DNA of 64,000 bases, taken from NCBI RefSeq assembly GCF_008365315.1, contig NZ_CP043506.1, positions 1,346,001 to 1,410,000 of the forward strand, in the 5' to 3' direction. The stretch's first letter is position 1. Each line of letters opens with the position of its first letter. This document shows, piece by piece, positions 7,317 to 17,341 of this stretch. Position numbers and translations under genes: made by a program. The notes beneath the pieces were generated by a model that ran no database searches, was not told the origin of the DNA, and was given only the letters and a program-made list of their open reading frames with translations. The DNA is from Acetobacter vaccinii (GTDB taxonomy: Bacteria; Pseudomonadota; Alphaproteobacteria; Acetobacterales; Acetobacteraceae).

Positions 7317-10130
7317 CTAGTGTGCCTCCGCCCAGTTCTGGCCTATGCCGGTTTCAACAACCAGCGGCACGCAAAGCTGCGCCGCTGCCTCCATGATGGT
7401 GCGGGCCTGTGCAGCCACGGCATCTGCCTGGGCTTCGTCCGCTTCAAACAACAGTTCGTCATGCACCTGCAACACCATGCGTGCGGACTCGAGCCCCGCA
7501 GCCCGCAGGGCGTCAGGCAGGCGTACCATGGCGCGTTTTATGATATCAGCCGCCCCACCCTGCAAGGGGGCGTTAATGGCCTGCCGCTCTGCGTACTGGC
7601 GGCGGGCGGCACTTTTTTCTGCAATCCCAGGCACATAGCAGCGGCGGCCAAAGGGGGTCAGCACATAGCCCTGTGTGCGTGCCTCTTCCTTAACCCGTTC
7701 CATATAGTCACGAATACCGGGGTAGCGGGCAAAATAGGCGTCGATATAGGCTTTGGCCTCCCCTGCGGGAATGCCAAGCTGGCGGCCCAGCCCAAAGGCC
7801 GAAATACCGTAGATAATGCCAAAGTTGATGGCCTTGGCCCGGCGGCGTGTCAGCGGGTCCATGCCTTCAAGCGGCACACCAAACACTTCCGACGCCGTGC
7901 GGGCATGAATGTCCTGCCCCAGGGCAAAGGCCTCCCGCAGGGCGGGAATACCCGCCACATGGGCCAGCAGGCGCAGCTCGATCTGGGAATAGTCGGCCGA
8001 AATCAGCCTGCGGCCCGGAGGGGCGACAAAGGCCCGGCGGATGCGTGTGCCTTCCTCCGTGCGGACAGGGATGTTCTGCAGGTTCGGGTCGGAGGAGGAT
8101 AGGCGGCCCGTGGTGGTAATGGCCATCTGGAACGAGGTATGCACCCGGCTCTGCGTGCTGGTCTGGCGCAGCAGGGCATCGGTATAGGTGCTTTTGAGCT
8201 TGGCAAGCTGCCGCCACTCCAGCACACGCACGGGCAGGTCGTGGCCCTGATCGGCTAGATCCTGCAACACGGAGGAATCCGTGCCCCATGCCCCGGCTTT
8301 GCCTCGGCGGCCCCCTTTAAGGGCCATTTCATCAAACAGGATTTCCCCAAGCTGCTTGGGCGAGCTGATGGTAAACTCGCGTCCGGCGGCTTCGTAAATG
8401 CCCTGTTCCATATCCTTCATGCGGGCTTCAAAATCATCCGACAGGCGGGCCAGTTCGGCACGGTCAACGGCAATGCCGTAGAGCTCCATGTCAGCCAGAA
8501 CGGGGCCGAGCGGGCGTTCTATCTGCTCGTACAGGGCCAGCGCCTGCTGTGTGCGCAGGGTGGGGCGCAGCACATGCCACAGGCGCAGGGTTACGTCGGC
8601 ATCTTCCGCCGCGTATTCGGTCGCTTTTTCCACCGCGACCTGCGCGAAGGGAATGCGCGCCCGGCCTGTGCCTGTCACGCTGTCATAGGTAATGGGGGTG
8701 TGTTGCAGGTGCAGGGCTGCCAGCTCGTCCATACCCTGCCCGTGCAGCCCGGCGGACTGGCTGTAGGACAGCAGCATGGTGTCATCCACAGGGCCGATGG
8801 TGCCGTGGGGAATACCCGCTGTATTGAGCACCAGCAGGTCGAACTTGGCATTATGGAAGATTTTGAGGACCGATCGGTCCTCAAGCAGGGGCCGCAGGAT
8901 GTCCAGCGCCACCTGTGGGTCCAACTGGTCGCCTGTGGGGGTGTCCAGCATGCCTTCGTGCCGCAGGGGCACGTAACAGGCCTTGCCGGGAGTGCTGGAG
9001 AGCGAAAAGCCCAGCAGGCTTGCCGTCAGCGGGTCCAGCCCGGTTGTTTCGGTATCGACAGCGCAAACCCCGACTTCCTGCGCGCGGGTCACCCATGTTT
9101 GCAGGGCTTCGGCAGTGCGGACGGTGTCATAGCCCGTATAGGGCGCGCTGGTGACAGCCTCTGCGACCGAGGGTGCAGCGGCCGGGGTGGCCTGCGGGGC
9201 AAGGGTGGTGCCGTTGGCGCTGGCATGGGCGTTGGCGCGTGCAGCACGGTGCAGTTGCGCGCCCGCGGCGTGCCCCATGCCCATGCGGGTCAACACCGAG
9301 CGGAAGCCCATAAGGGCAAGCCATTCGGCCAGCACAGCGGTATCTGGCTCACGCGTGGCCAGCTCTTCCAGCGGTACGGGCAGGGGAATATCCCGCGCAA
9401 GGGTCACAAGCTGGAGCGAAACCCGCGCTGCCTGAGCATGTTCCACCAGCATGTCCCGGCGCTTGGACTTTTTCATGTCCGGGGCGCTGGCCAGCACCTT
9501 GTCCAGCGTGCCGTATTCATTAATCAGCGCCGAGGCTGTTTTGGGGCCAATACCGGGCACACCGGGCACGTTGTCGGTGGGGTCGCCCATAAGGGCCTGG
9601 ACTTCGGCCACCTTGTCGGGCGGGACACCAAACTTGGCCTCGACCTCGGTCGGGCCGATGGGGGTCTGGCGAATGGGGTCCAGCATGCTGACACCGGGGC
9701 CAACAAGCTGCATCAGGTCTTTGTCGGACGAGACAATGGTGCACGTGCCCCCAGCCGCGCGGATGGCGGTGGCGTAGGAGGCAATCAGGTCGTCCGCCTC
9801 CCAGCCCGGCAGTTCAATCCCCGGTACGCCAAAGGCCTGCGTGGCGTCACGGATCAGGCTGAACTGGGGGCGCAGGTCTTCCGGCGGGTCGGGGCGGTGG
9901 GCTTTGTACTGGGGATATATTTCTGAACGGAAGGTCTGGCGGCTGGCATCAAACAGCACGGCCAGATGTGTTCCCGCGTGTTCGCGCAGCAGGCGGGCCA
10001 GCATGGTGGTAAAGCCATAAACCGCGTTGACGGGCACCCCTTCGGGGCTGGTCATGGGGGGCAGGGCATGAAAGGCGCGGAAGATAAAGCCGCTGCCATC
10101 TACCAGTACCAGGTGTGGGGTGTCTGTCAT
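7317..10130 (-). CDS. polA: DNA polymerase I
   Basis: 937 residues from the ATG at 10130 (MTDTPHLVLVDGSG); the open frame extends 33 codons further but conservation begins here. Domains: 5'-3' nuclease about 1-290; an Ala-rich linker about 290-325; 3'-5' exonuclease about 333-530 with the DTE motif at D359/E361 intact, so proofreading is expected; polymerase domain to the end with motif A SADYSQIELR (D713), O helix RRRAKAINFGIIYG and motif C QVHDELLFE. It fills gaps in repair and removes Okazaki primers. It is followed at once by the SCO-like gene and preceded by ilvE with a 264-base gap that should hold its promoter. Confidence 0.97.
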   Translation of the reverse strand: MTDTPHLVLVDGSGFIFRAFHALPPMTSPEGVPVNAVYGFTTMLARLLREHAGTHLAVLFDASRQTFRSEIYPQYKAHRPDPPEDLRPQFSLIRDATQAFGVPGIELPGWEADDLIASYATAIRAAGGTCTIVSSDKDLMQLVGPGVSMLDPIRQTPIGPTEVEAKFGVPPDKVAEVQALMGDPTDNVPGVPGIGPKTASALINEYGTLDKVLASAPDMKKSKRRDMLVEHAQAARVSLQLVTLARDIPLPVPLEELATREPDTAVLAEWLALMGFRSVLTRMGMGHAAGAQLHRAARANAHASANGTTLAPQATPAAAPSVAEAVTSAPYTGYDTVRTAEALQTWVTRAQEVGVCAVDTETTGLDPLTASLLGFSLSSTPGKACYVPLRHEGMLDTPTGDQLDPQVALDILRPLLEDRSVLKIFHNAKFDLLVLNTAGIPHGTIGPVDDTMLLSYSQSAGLHGQGMDELAALHLQHTPITYDSVTGTGRARIPFAQVAVEKATEYAAEDADVTLRLWHVLRPTLRTQQALALYEQIERPLGPVLADMELYGIAVDRAELARLSDDFEARMKDMEQGIYEAAGREFTISSPKQLGEILFDEMALKGGRRGKAGAWGTDSSVLQDLADQGHDLPVRVLEWRQLAKLKSTYTDALLRQTSTQSRVHTSFQMAITTTGRLSSSDPNLQNIPVRTEEGTRIRRAFVAPPGRRLISADYSQIELRLLAHVAGIPALREAFALGQDIHARTASEVFGVPLEGMDPLTRRRAKAINFGIIYGISAFGLGRQLGIPAGEAKAYIDAYFARYPGIRDYMERVKEEARTQGYVLTPFGRRCYVPGIAEKSAARRQYAERQAINAPLQGGAADIIKRAMVRLPDALRAAGLESARMVLQVHDELLFEADEAQADAVAAQARTIMEAAAQLCVPLVVETGIGQNWAEAH

Positions 10131-10348
10131 GATCGGGCCAGCCGGAGGGTAGGAGGAACAGGCGGGAAAAACAGCATGGTGATGGGGATATGCCCCTTGC
10201 GTCTGGTTGTCCAGCGCGTAGGGCGGCACCCGGAAACCCCCTTGGCGCAGGGCTGGGGCAGGGGGTGCAAGAGTGGTGCTGCCATGCTGTGGCGGGGTAG
10301 CGGGGCTGCTGCCGCCAGATATGTCAAAGCTGCGGGCCCGTGCGGGCC

Positions 10349-10375
10349 GCCGCGCAACGCGGGTGGTTGCGCGGC
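10349..10375 (-). terminator. Hairpin downstream of ilvE
   Basis: Ten-base perfect arms (GCCGCGCAAC / GTTGCGCGGC) with a seven-base loop, 19 bases past the ilvE stop. A second small GGGCCCGTGCGGGCC stem follows. No T-run is present; it probably ends or weakens ilvE transcription before polA. Confidence 0.5.
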
Positions 10376-10394
10376 AGGAGCATGGGCTGGCAGG

Positions 10395-11498
10395 TCAGCC
10401 GACGACCTTGACCCAGTCATGCGGGTCTGCCGTGCGGCCGAACTGGAGGTCGCACAGGGTCTGGCGCAGGCTGCTGGTGATGGGGCCAGCGGTTTTGCCG
10501 TCGCCAATGGTGCATTCCCCACGGGTGCTTTTGAAGGCGCCAATGGGGGTGACCACGGCGGCTGTGCCACAAGCAAACACTTCCTTTAGGCGGCCTGCGG
10601 TGGCGTCGGCATAAAGCTGGTCGATGGCGTAGGGTTCTTCCCGCACGGTCAGGCCACGGTCACGCGCCAGGGTCAGCAGGGAGTCCCGCGTGATGCCGTG
10701 CAGGATGGTGCCGCTGGCCAGCGGTGGGGTCAGCAGTGTGCCGTCCTCAAACACCATCATGACATTCATGCCGCCCATTTCTTCCAGCCAGCGGCGTTCC
10801 AGCGCATCGAGGAACAGCACCTGGTGGCAGCCGTGGGCCTTGCCCTCCATCTGGGCGTTCAGGCTGGCGGCATAGTTGCCCCCGCATTTGGCCGTGCCCG
10901 TGCCCCCGCGAGAGGCCCGGACCGAGTTTTCCTCCACCCACACGGACACCAGCCCGGAGTCGGCGGAGAAGTAGTCACCCGCCGCGCAGGCAATGACGAT
11001 GAACTTGAATTCAGCCGCCGGTTTCACGCCCAGCGCGGCCTCGGTCGCGATCATGAAGGGGCGGATATACAGCGTGCCGACATCCGGTGCGGGGACCCAG
11101 TCGCTGTCGATGCTGACAAGCTGGGTCACTGCTTCCAGGAACAGGTCTTCGGGCAGGTCCGCCATGGCCATGCGCTCGGCCGATTTGCGGAACCGGCGGG
11201 CATTGGCTTCGGGGCGGAACAGCAGGATGCGGCCATCGGGCGCGCGGTAGGCCTTCATGCCCTCAAAAATTTCCTGCGCGTAGTGCAGCACGGAGGCAGC
11301 AGGGTCCAGCAGCAGGGGCTGGCGGGGCAGGATTTCGGGCGAATGCCAGCCCCGGCCTTCGGTATAGGTGACAACAGCCATGTGGTCGGTAAAGGCCCGG
11401 CCAAAACCTGGGTTGGCCAGAACATGCGCGCGCTCGGCGGCGGAAATGCCATCGGTCTTGCGGGTGATTGTGAAGGCTGTGTCGGGGGCAGTGGTCAT
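10395..11498 (-). CDS. ilvE: Branched-chain amino acid aminotransferase
   Basis: A PLP-dependent fold-type IV aminotransferase of 367 residues from ATG 11498; the frame is open for 32 more codons but these are Pro-rich and unlike the family. The PLP lysine is K204 in GTAKCGGNYAASL, and the family blocks LHYAQEIFEGMKAYR, FRPEANARRF and FACGTAAVVTPIG are present. This is the longer BCAT type found in many bacteria and in mitochondria. It makes leucine, isoleucine and valine from their keto acids with glutamate. Confidence 0.93.
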   Translation of the reverse strand: MTTAPDTAFTITRKTDGISAAERAHVLANPGFGRAFTDHMAVVTYTEGRGWHSPEILPRQPLLLDPAASVLHYAQEIFEGMKAYRAPDGRILLFRPEANARRFRKSAERMAMADLPEDLFLEAVTQLVSIDSDWVPAPDVGTLYIRPFMIATEAALGVKPAAEFKFIVIACAAGDYFSADSGLVSVWVEENSVRASRGGTGTAKCGGNYAASLNAQMEGKAHGCHQVLFLDALERRWLEEMGGMNVMMVFEDGTLLTPPLASGTILHGITRDSLLTLARDRGLTVREEPYAIDQLYADATAGRLKEVFACGTAAVVTPIGAFKSTRGECTIGDGKTAGPITSSLRQTLCDLQFGRTADPHDWVKVVG

Positions 11499-11728
11499 GG
11501 GGTGTGGCGTCTCCACGGCGCTGGGGTCTGGACCAGTGGGGTCATGGGGTTGCGTCGGCGGCCTGTCTGGGGGCAGGCATGGCGTTGCAGACACCCTGCC
11601 TCATGGCTCCGGCGGAGGTCTTCCCTATCATGTTCATGGCGGCTGTGCCAGAGAGGGAGGGCGGGCGCGCGTGCCGGGGTGGCGCGGCCCTGTTCCGCTT
11701 TCCGCTTCCATTGACGGCGTATGGTGTC

Positions 11729-13192
11729 ATGCCCCAATCCCTTTTCAATCAGAGTTATGCTTCCCTGCCAGAGCGCTTTTATGCGCGGCCAGCCCTGTCG
11801 GGTGTGGCTGCCCCAAAGCTGATCCGGCTGAACACGCCTTTGGCTGAAAGCCTGGGCCTGGACCCCGCCTGGCTGGCCGGGCCGCAGGGGCTGGCCATGC
11901 TGTCGGGCACGGCCATGCCGCCTGGGGTGGACCCGGTGGCGCAGGCGTATGCGGGGCACCAGTTTGGCTATTTCTCGCCCCGTCTGGGCGATGGCCGCGC
12001 CCTGCTGCTGGGGGATGTGCGTGACAGTGCGGGCCATGTGCGCGAGATCCAGCTCAAAGGCTCCGGCCCCACGCCGTTTTCCCGCAGGGGGGACGGTCGC
12101 GCCGCCCTTGGGCCTGTGCTGCGCGAATACCTGATAAGCGAGAGCATGGCTGCTCTGGGTATCCCCACCACGCGGGCGCTGGCCGCGCTGGCAACGGGTG
12201 AGTGGGTGCAGCGTGAAACGCCTTTGCCGGGGGCCATTCTGGCGCGTGTGGCCTCCAGCCATCTCCGGGTGGGCACGTTCCAGTATTTCATGTTCCTCAA
12301 GGACACGGAGGGGCTGCGGCTTCTGGCCGACTTTGCCATTGCCCGGCATTGCCCCGACGCGGCTCAGGCACCCCGGCCCTATGTTGCGCTGCTGGCGCAT
12401 GTTGTGGCGGCGCAGGCGCGGCTTGTCGCCCAGTGGATGCTGGTTGGCTTTATCCACGGGGTGATGAACACCGACAACATGGCCATCTCGGGCGAGACGA
12501 TCGACTATGGCCCCTGCGCCTTCATGGACCATTACGACCCCGCCACCGTATTCAGCTTTATTGATGAGCAGGGGCGCTATGCCTACACCAACCAGCCCAC
12601 GATAGCGCTGTGGAACCTGACCCGCCTGGCCGAAACCCTGCTGCCGCTGCTCAGCCCTGTGGAGGCTGAAGCTCCGCCACTGGCGAGGGAGGTTCTGGCC
12701 ACGTTCAACACCCAGTTTCATCAGGCGTATTTTGGTGGCCTGCGTGCCAAGCTGGGCCTGCGGGAAGAGCATGAGGGGGACGAAGCCCTGTTTGCGGCCC
12801 TGCTGGAAACCATGGCCCGCACCGGGGCAGACTTTACCAACACCTTCCGCGCCTTGAGTGATGAGGACGTGCTGGCCGGGGCCATGCCCGCCACCCTGCC
12901 TGAGGCCTTTGCTGACTGGCTGGCGCGCTGGCGTTTGCGGGCGGCGCAGGAACAGCCCGCCCCCATACAGGAGCGGGCGGCAGGGATGCGGGCGGTCAAC
13001 CCCTGCTACATTCCACGTAATCACAAGGTTGAATCCATGATTGCCGCCGCCGTCGGGCAGGGTGATTACGGCCCGTTTGAGGAGATGCTGAGCGTGCTGT
13101 CCCGCCCTTACGAGACCCAGCCAGGGCGTGACTCCTTTGCCGCACCCCCGTTGCCGGAGGAGCGTGTGCGCAACACATTCTGCGGTACATAA
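11729..13192 (+). CDS. selO: SelO/YdiU protein AMPylator
   Basis: 487 residues from ATG 11729, chosen because SelO proteins begin with an N-S/Q-Y-x-x-LPERFYAR block, here at residues 7-20; the frame is open further upstream without similarity. It is a pseudokinase-fold enzyme that transfers AMP to Ser, Thr or Tyr of target proteins. Active-site elements are present: K110 in QLKGSGPTPFSR, RGDGR at 120-124, HGVMNTDN at 243-250, DYGPCAFMD at 259-267, and the C-terminal cysteine in FCGT that replaces selenocysteine. In E. coli it links to oxidative stress. It is divergent from ilvE across 230 bases. Confidence 0.93.
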   Translation: MPQSLFNQSYASLPERFYARPALSGVAAPKLIRLNTPLAESLGLDPAWLAGPQGLAMLSGTAMPPGVDPVAQAYAGHQFGYFSPRLGDGRALLLGDVRDSAGHVREIQLKGSGPTPFSRRGDGRAALGPVLREYLISESMAALGIPTTRALAALATGEWVQRETPLPGAILARVASSHLRVGTFQYFMFLKDTEGLRLLADFAIARHCPDAAQAPRPYVALLAHVVAAQARLVAQWMLVGFIHGVMNTDNMAISGETIDYGPCAFMDHYDPATVFSFIDEQGRYAYTNQPTIALWNLTRLAETLLPLLSPVEAEAPPLAREVLATFNTQFHQAYFGGLRAKLGLREEHEGDEALFAALLETMARTGADFTNTFRALSDEDVLAGAMPATLPEAFADWLARWRLRAAQEQPAPIQERAAGMRAVNPCYIPRNHKVESMIAAAVGQGDYGPFEEMLSVLSRPYETQPGRDSFAAPPLPEERVRNTFCGT

Positions 13193-13245
13193 GCCCGCAG
13201 GGTGCGTTGCGTAAAAGCAACACTGTGGGAATGACGCTTTAAAAC

Positions 13246-13263
13246 GATATACTATCGTATATC
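13246..13263. promoter_or_regulatory. Dyad GATATAC-tatc-GTATATC upstream of TonB receptor
   Basis: Seven-base perfect arms, AT-rich, in the 126-base gap between selO and the receptor gene. Its CGATATA half site resembles the half site of the PadR-like operator at 2469-2511. It is a likely operator overlapping the receptor promoter. Confidence 0.5.
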
Positions 13264-13278
13264 ACAATATAAAATATT

Positions 13279-13314
13279 CCTCTATCGGTGCTTTGAAAAT
13301 AGCACCGATAGAGG
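13279..13314. promoter_or_regulatory. 14-base perfect inverted repeat covering the receptor's ribosome-binding site
   Basis: CCTCTATCGGTGCT (13279-13292) and AGCACCGATAGAGG (13301-13314) pair perfectly around an eight-base loop. The right arm contains the GAGG Shine-Dalgarno core, four bases before ATG 13319. In mRNA the hairpin would hide the ribosome-binding site; in DNA it would be a 36-base operator. Either reading implies tight control of the receptor gene. Confidence 0.65.
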
Positions 13315-13318
13315 ATGT

Positions 13319-15745
13319 ATGATGTTGCTACGGCGTCGCGCAGGTCTGGGTCTTTGGCGGCTTTCTCTCACCTTGCGGCGGGGTCTTGCCCTGGGTGTCG
13401 CTGTGGGCGCGATGCACTGTCCTTCTGCCGGGGCCTGGGCGCGCGGGTATGATGCAACACCCACCCAGCAGGCCGACAGCAACGCGGAGCAGGTGATTGT
13501 GACCGGCACGCGTGATCCTTCGCAGACAGCGCGCCACTCGGTCAGCCCCGTGGTAGTGGTGTCGGGCGAGCAGCTGCGGGCCACGGGCATGACCGATATC
13601 CGCGACGCGCTGACCCAGCTTGTGCCCTCGGTCAGCAGGCAGGTCATGGGGCTGGATCAGGGCTCGCTGACCGATTCACTCAGCCTGCGCGGGCTGAATG
13701 CCGACCAGACCCTTGTGCTGGTCAATGGCAAGCGCCGCCATACCACGGCGGCCCTGTCGTTTGACGGCGGGCCACAGCAGGGCACAACCCCGGTGGATAT
13801 GGACATGATCCCCATGTCCGCCATCGACCATATTGAAATTCTTGAAGATGGCGCATCCGCCCAATACGGCTCGGACGCCATTGCCGGGGTGATCAACATC
13901 ATCCTCAAATCCAACAAGAGCGGCATTACGGCGCAGGCGGTCAACGGCGGCTATTATGCGGGGGATGGGTTTACCACGGGAGAAATCTTCAACGCCGGGA
14001 TGGACCTGGGCGGGCGCGGGTTCCTCAACGTCAGTGCCGAGGTCAAGCACCAGGACCGCACCGTGCGTGTGGGGGCCGACAGCCGCACAGGCCAGAAAGA
14101 CAATGCAGCCATAGGCTCCCCCCAGGTCACGCGTGAAGGGATTGCCGTCAACTTCGGCTATCACATCACCCCGGATATCGAGATTTATTCCTTCGATACC
14201 TATACCCATAGGGATGCCGAACGCTGGGCCTACCTGCGGACCGCCAGCAGTCTGCCGGAGGTCTACCCCACGGGCTACACCCCCACCCAGACCATGCCCG
14301 ATGATGACTTTGGCGTAACCGTGGGTGTGCGGGGCAAAAAGCTGGCAGGCTGGAGCTGGGACCTCAGCACAACCTATGGTGAGGACCACGATAGTCTGGG
14401 CCTGTACAATTCAGCCAATATCGACCTGTACCATGCCACGGGCTACACGCCGCAGCGCTTTCACATCGGGTCGTTCAGCAACAGCCAGTGGACAACCAAT
14501 TTTGACCTGCGGCGGTCCTTTAACGTGCCGTTGCTGGCCAAGCCGCTCAACCTGGCCCTGGGGGCGGAATACCGTTACGACAGCTACGCTATCGGGCAGG
14601 GGGACGCGGCCTCCTACGCCTATACCGGATCGCAGGGGTACCAGGGTCTGAGCCCGGCCAATGTCGTTAACGCCAGCAGGGATGTGACGGCGGGCTATAT
14701 TGATGTGTCCACGCAGTTGCTGCCCAAATGGCAGGTCGATTTTGCAGGCCGGTTCGAGCATTACACCGACGTGGGAGATACCGAGACCGGCAAGGTGTCC
14801 TCCCGCTATGACTTCAACCGCTTTTTTGCCATTCGTGGCACGGTCAGCAACGGTTTCCGGGCGCCGACTCTGGCGGAGGAGCATTACGCCAATATCGTCA
14901 CCAGCCCCAGCTACGCCAACGCGCAGTTGCCTGTCAGCTCGCCCGGTGCGCGTTACCTGGGGGCCAGTGCGCTCAAGCCCGAGCGTTCAACCAACTTCAG
15001 TGCAGGCTTCCTGCTCAACCCGCTGCGGTCGCTGCATATTACGCTGGATGCCTACCAGATTTCGGTCAGGGACAGGATTGTTGATGGCGCGGCCTATAAC
15101 GGGCAGGACGCCATGACCGCGCTGGCGCTGGACGGGGCCTCCGTTCAGGAAGGCATCGACCCGACAGCAGTATCGGCACAGTATTTTACTAACGGGGCCA
15201 GCACCCGCACACGCGGTATGGACATAACGGCCACGTATGACACCAACTTCGGGCGCTACGGTAAGGTCCGGTGGGATGCCGCCGTTAACTTCACCCACAC
15301 CAGCCTGACCAATGTCGGGCGCGATGCAAACGGCAACTCTCTGGTCAACGCCCAGCAGGCGGCGTATCTGACCACCGCATACCCGGCCAACAAGCTGATT
15401 TTTGGCGGGGCATGGCGGCTGGGCCGGTGGGATGCCAGCGTGCATGAAATCCGCTACGGCCATACGACATCGCAGTTGACGTATTATACTGGCCCCAATG
15501 CGTTTTCTGTCACCAATTTCATGGAATTTGTGAACAGCCCGCGCTGGGTCACCAATCTGGAGGTGGGGTACCAGCTAACCCCTATCTTCCATATTGCTCT
15601 GGGGGCGAACAATGTGGGCAATGCCTACCCCCGCCGCCTGCCGTCCGAGGTCTCGTATCTCAATGTTGCGCGGTATGACACCTATAGCCAGCAGCTTGGG
15701 CAGGATGGGGGCTTTTATTACCTGCGCCTGAACCTGAAACTCTGA
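13319..15745 (+). CDS. TonB-dependent outer-membrane receptor
   Basis: An 808-residue receptor. After a signal peptide (about 1-42, ending near AWARG) comes the TonB-box-like EQVIVTGTRD, the plug domain (about 65-185, with LSLRGLNADQTLVLVNGKRR and IEILEDGASAQYGSDAIAGVINIIL), and a 22-strand barrel finishing with the expected aromatic/hydrophobic end YYLRLNLKL. The HTTAALSFDGGPQQGTTPVDM stretch in the plug recalls receptors for organic ligands rather than classic siderophores, but the ligand is unknown. No transporter is adjacent. ATG codons occur at both 13319 and 13322. Confidence 0.88.
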   Translation: MMLLRRRAGLGLWRLSLTLRRGLALGVAVGAMHCPSAGAWARGYDATPTQQADSNAEQVIVTGTRDPSQTARHSVSPVVVVSGEQLRATGMTDIRDALTQLVPSVSRQVMGLDQGSLTDSLSLRGLNADQTLVLVNGKRRHTTAALSFDGGPQQGTTPVDMDMIPMSAIDHIEILEDGASAQYGSDAIAGVINIILKSNKSGITAQAVNGGYYAGDGFTTGEIFNAGMDLGGRGFLNVSAEVKHQDRTVRVGADSRTGQKDNAAIGSPQVTREGIAVNFGYHITPDIEIYSFDTYTHRDAERWAYLRTASSLPEVYPTGYTPTQTMPDDDFGVTVGVRGKKLAGWSWDLSTTYGEDHDSLGLYNSANIDLYHATGYTPQRFHIGSFSNSQWTTNFDLRRSFNVPLLAKPLNLALGAEYRYDSYAIGQGDAASYAYTGSQGYQGLSPANVVNASRDVTAGYIDVSTQLLPKWQVDFAGRFEHYTDVGDTETGKVSSRYDFNRFFAIRGTVSNGFRAPTLAEEHYANIVTSPSYANAQLPVSSPGARYLGASALKPERSTNFSAGFLLNPLRSLHITLDAYQISVRDRIVDGAAYNGQDAMTALALDGASVQEGIDPTAVSAQYFTNGASTRTRGMDITATYDTNFGRYGKVRWDAAVNFTHTSLTNVGRDANGNSLVNAQQAAYLTTAYPANKLIFGGAWRLGRWDASVHEIRYGHTTSQLTYYTGPNAFSVTNFMEFVNSPRWVTNLEVGYQLTPIFHIALGANNVGNAYPRRLPSEVSYLNVARYDTYSQQLGQDGGFYYLRLNLKL

Positions 15746-15755
15746 AAGTGTTGAG

Positions 15756-15771
15756 TCAGACAACTGTCTGA
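15756..15771. terminator. Short hairpin after the TonB receptor
   Basis: TCAGACA-ac-TGTCTGA, ten bases after the receptor stop codon. It is followed by an A-run rather than T-run, so termination on the plus strand is uncertain. Confidence 0.35.
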
Positions 15772-15778
15772 TCAAAAA

Positions 15779-15820
15779 AGATAAAAGCTTTTGGGTGTCG
15801 CCTTTTTCAAAAAGGCGATG
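15779..15820. repeat. Dispersed palindromic repeat, copy 1
   Basis: The unit reads aaaagcttttgggtgtcg and then the perfect palindrome TCGCCTTTTT-c-AAAAAGGCGA at 15798-15818. A near-identical unit lies at 29401-29446. Both copies sit just after a coding region and can fold as intrinsic-terminator-like stems. The rest of the 253-base gap before rluD shows no gene. Confidence 0.65.
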
Positions 15821-15998
15821 GGCTGTGCCGCTGTGCGGGCACAGCCGCCCCAGAACCTTTTCGGGTCACTGACGTGGATAGGTGTGCTGAAGCGCTCCCT
15901 GTGGGGAGGGCAGGTCGAGCCCCCGCACATGGCCTTGACGGTACGGGGCGGAACGGCTTTGTTCGCGCCCATCAGCCCCAGACCATATTGGACAGTTC

Positions 15999-17009
<1,011 letters not shown>

Positions 17010-17302
17010 CAGGGCGGATGCCGACCTGCGACCGAGTCGGCTCTGATAAAGGGGACTGGAATAGTCCGGAAAATCGCGGGATTTTAGAAACCCCGATGCA
17101 GTTTTCTTGACATGTGTGGTTTTTGGGGCGCAGTTTCGCAGTGTTTCCCGCTCGCCCCGGTTGCTATGGGGCGTTCGGGGCCGTTTCCATCCGGCTGCTG
17201 CTCATGTTGAGGGCAGAGGGAAGATAAACGGCTTTTCCATTACGTGCCGGAGCTTGCCTCTCTACTTTTTAAGGATACGCGCCTGTCGTCACAGGAACCG
17301 CA

Positions 17303-17337
17303 AGTATCCTCGGGAGTTCCAGCACAGGAGGAGTACT
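17303..17337 (+). promoter_or_regulatory. Possible SD-masking hairpin in the rpoH leader
   Basis: The Shine-Dalgarno stretch AGGAGGAG (17326-17333) can pair with upstream TCCTC (17307-17311), and the stem continues AGTA (17303-17306) with TACT (17334-17337) past one bulged base. This nine-pair stem would mask the ribosome-binding site of rpoH. The gap 17010-17341 (332 bases) also holds a GCCGAC/GTCGGC stem just after rluD and a TTGACA at 17107-17112 that may be a -35 element; no gene is seen in it. Confidence 0.4.
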
Positions 17338-17341
17338 GGTC

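Noticed and set aside
11495..13024. Minus-strand open frame of 509 codons opposite selO
   Set aside because: SelO on the plus strand has all active-site motifs; the reverse translation shows no fold or motif.
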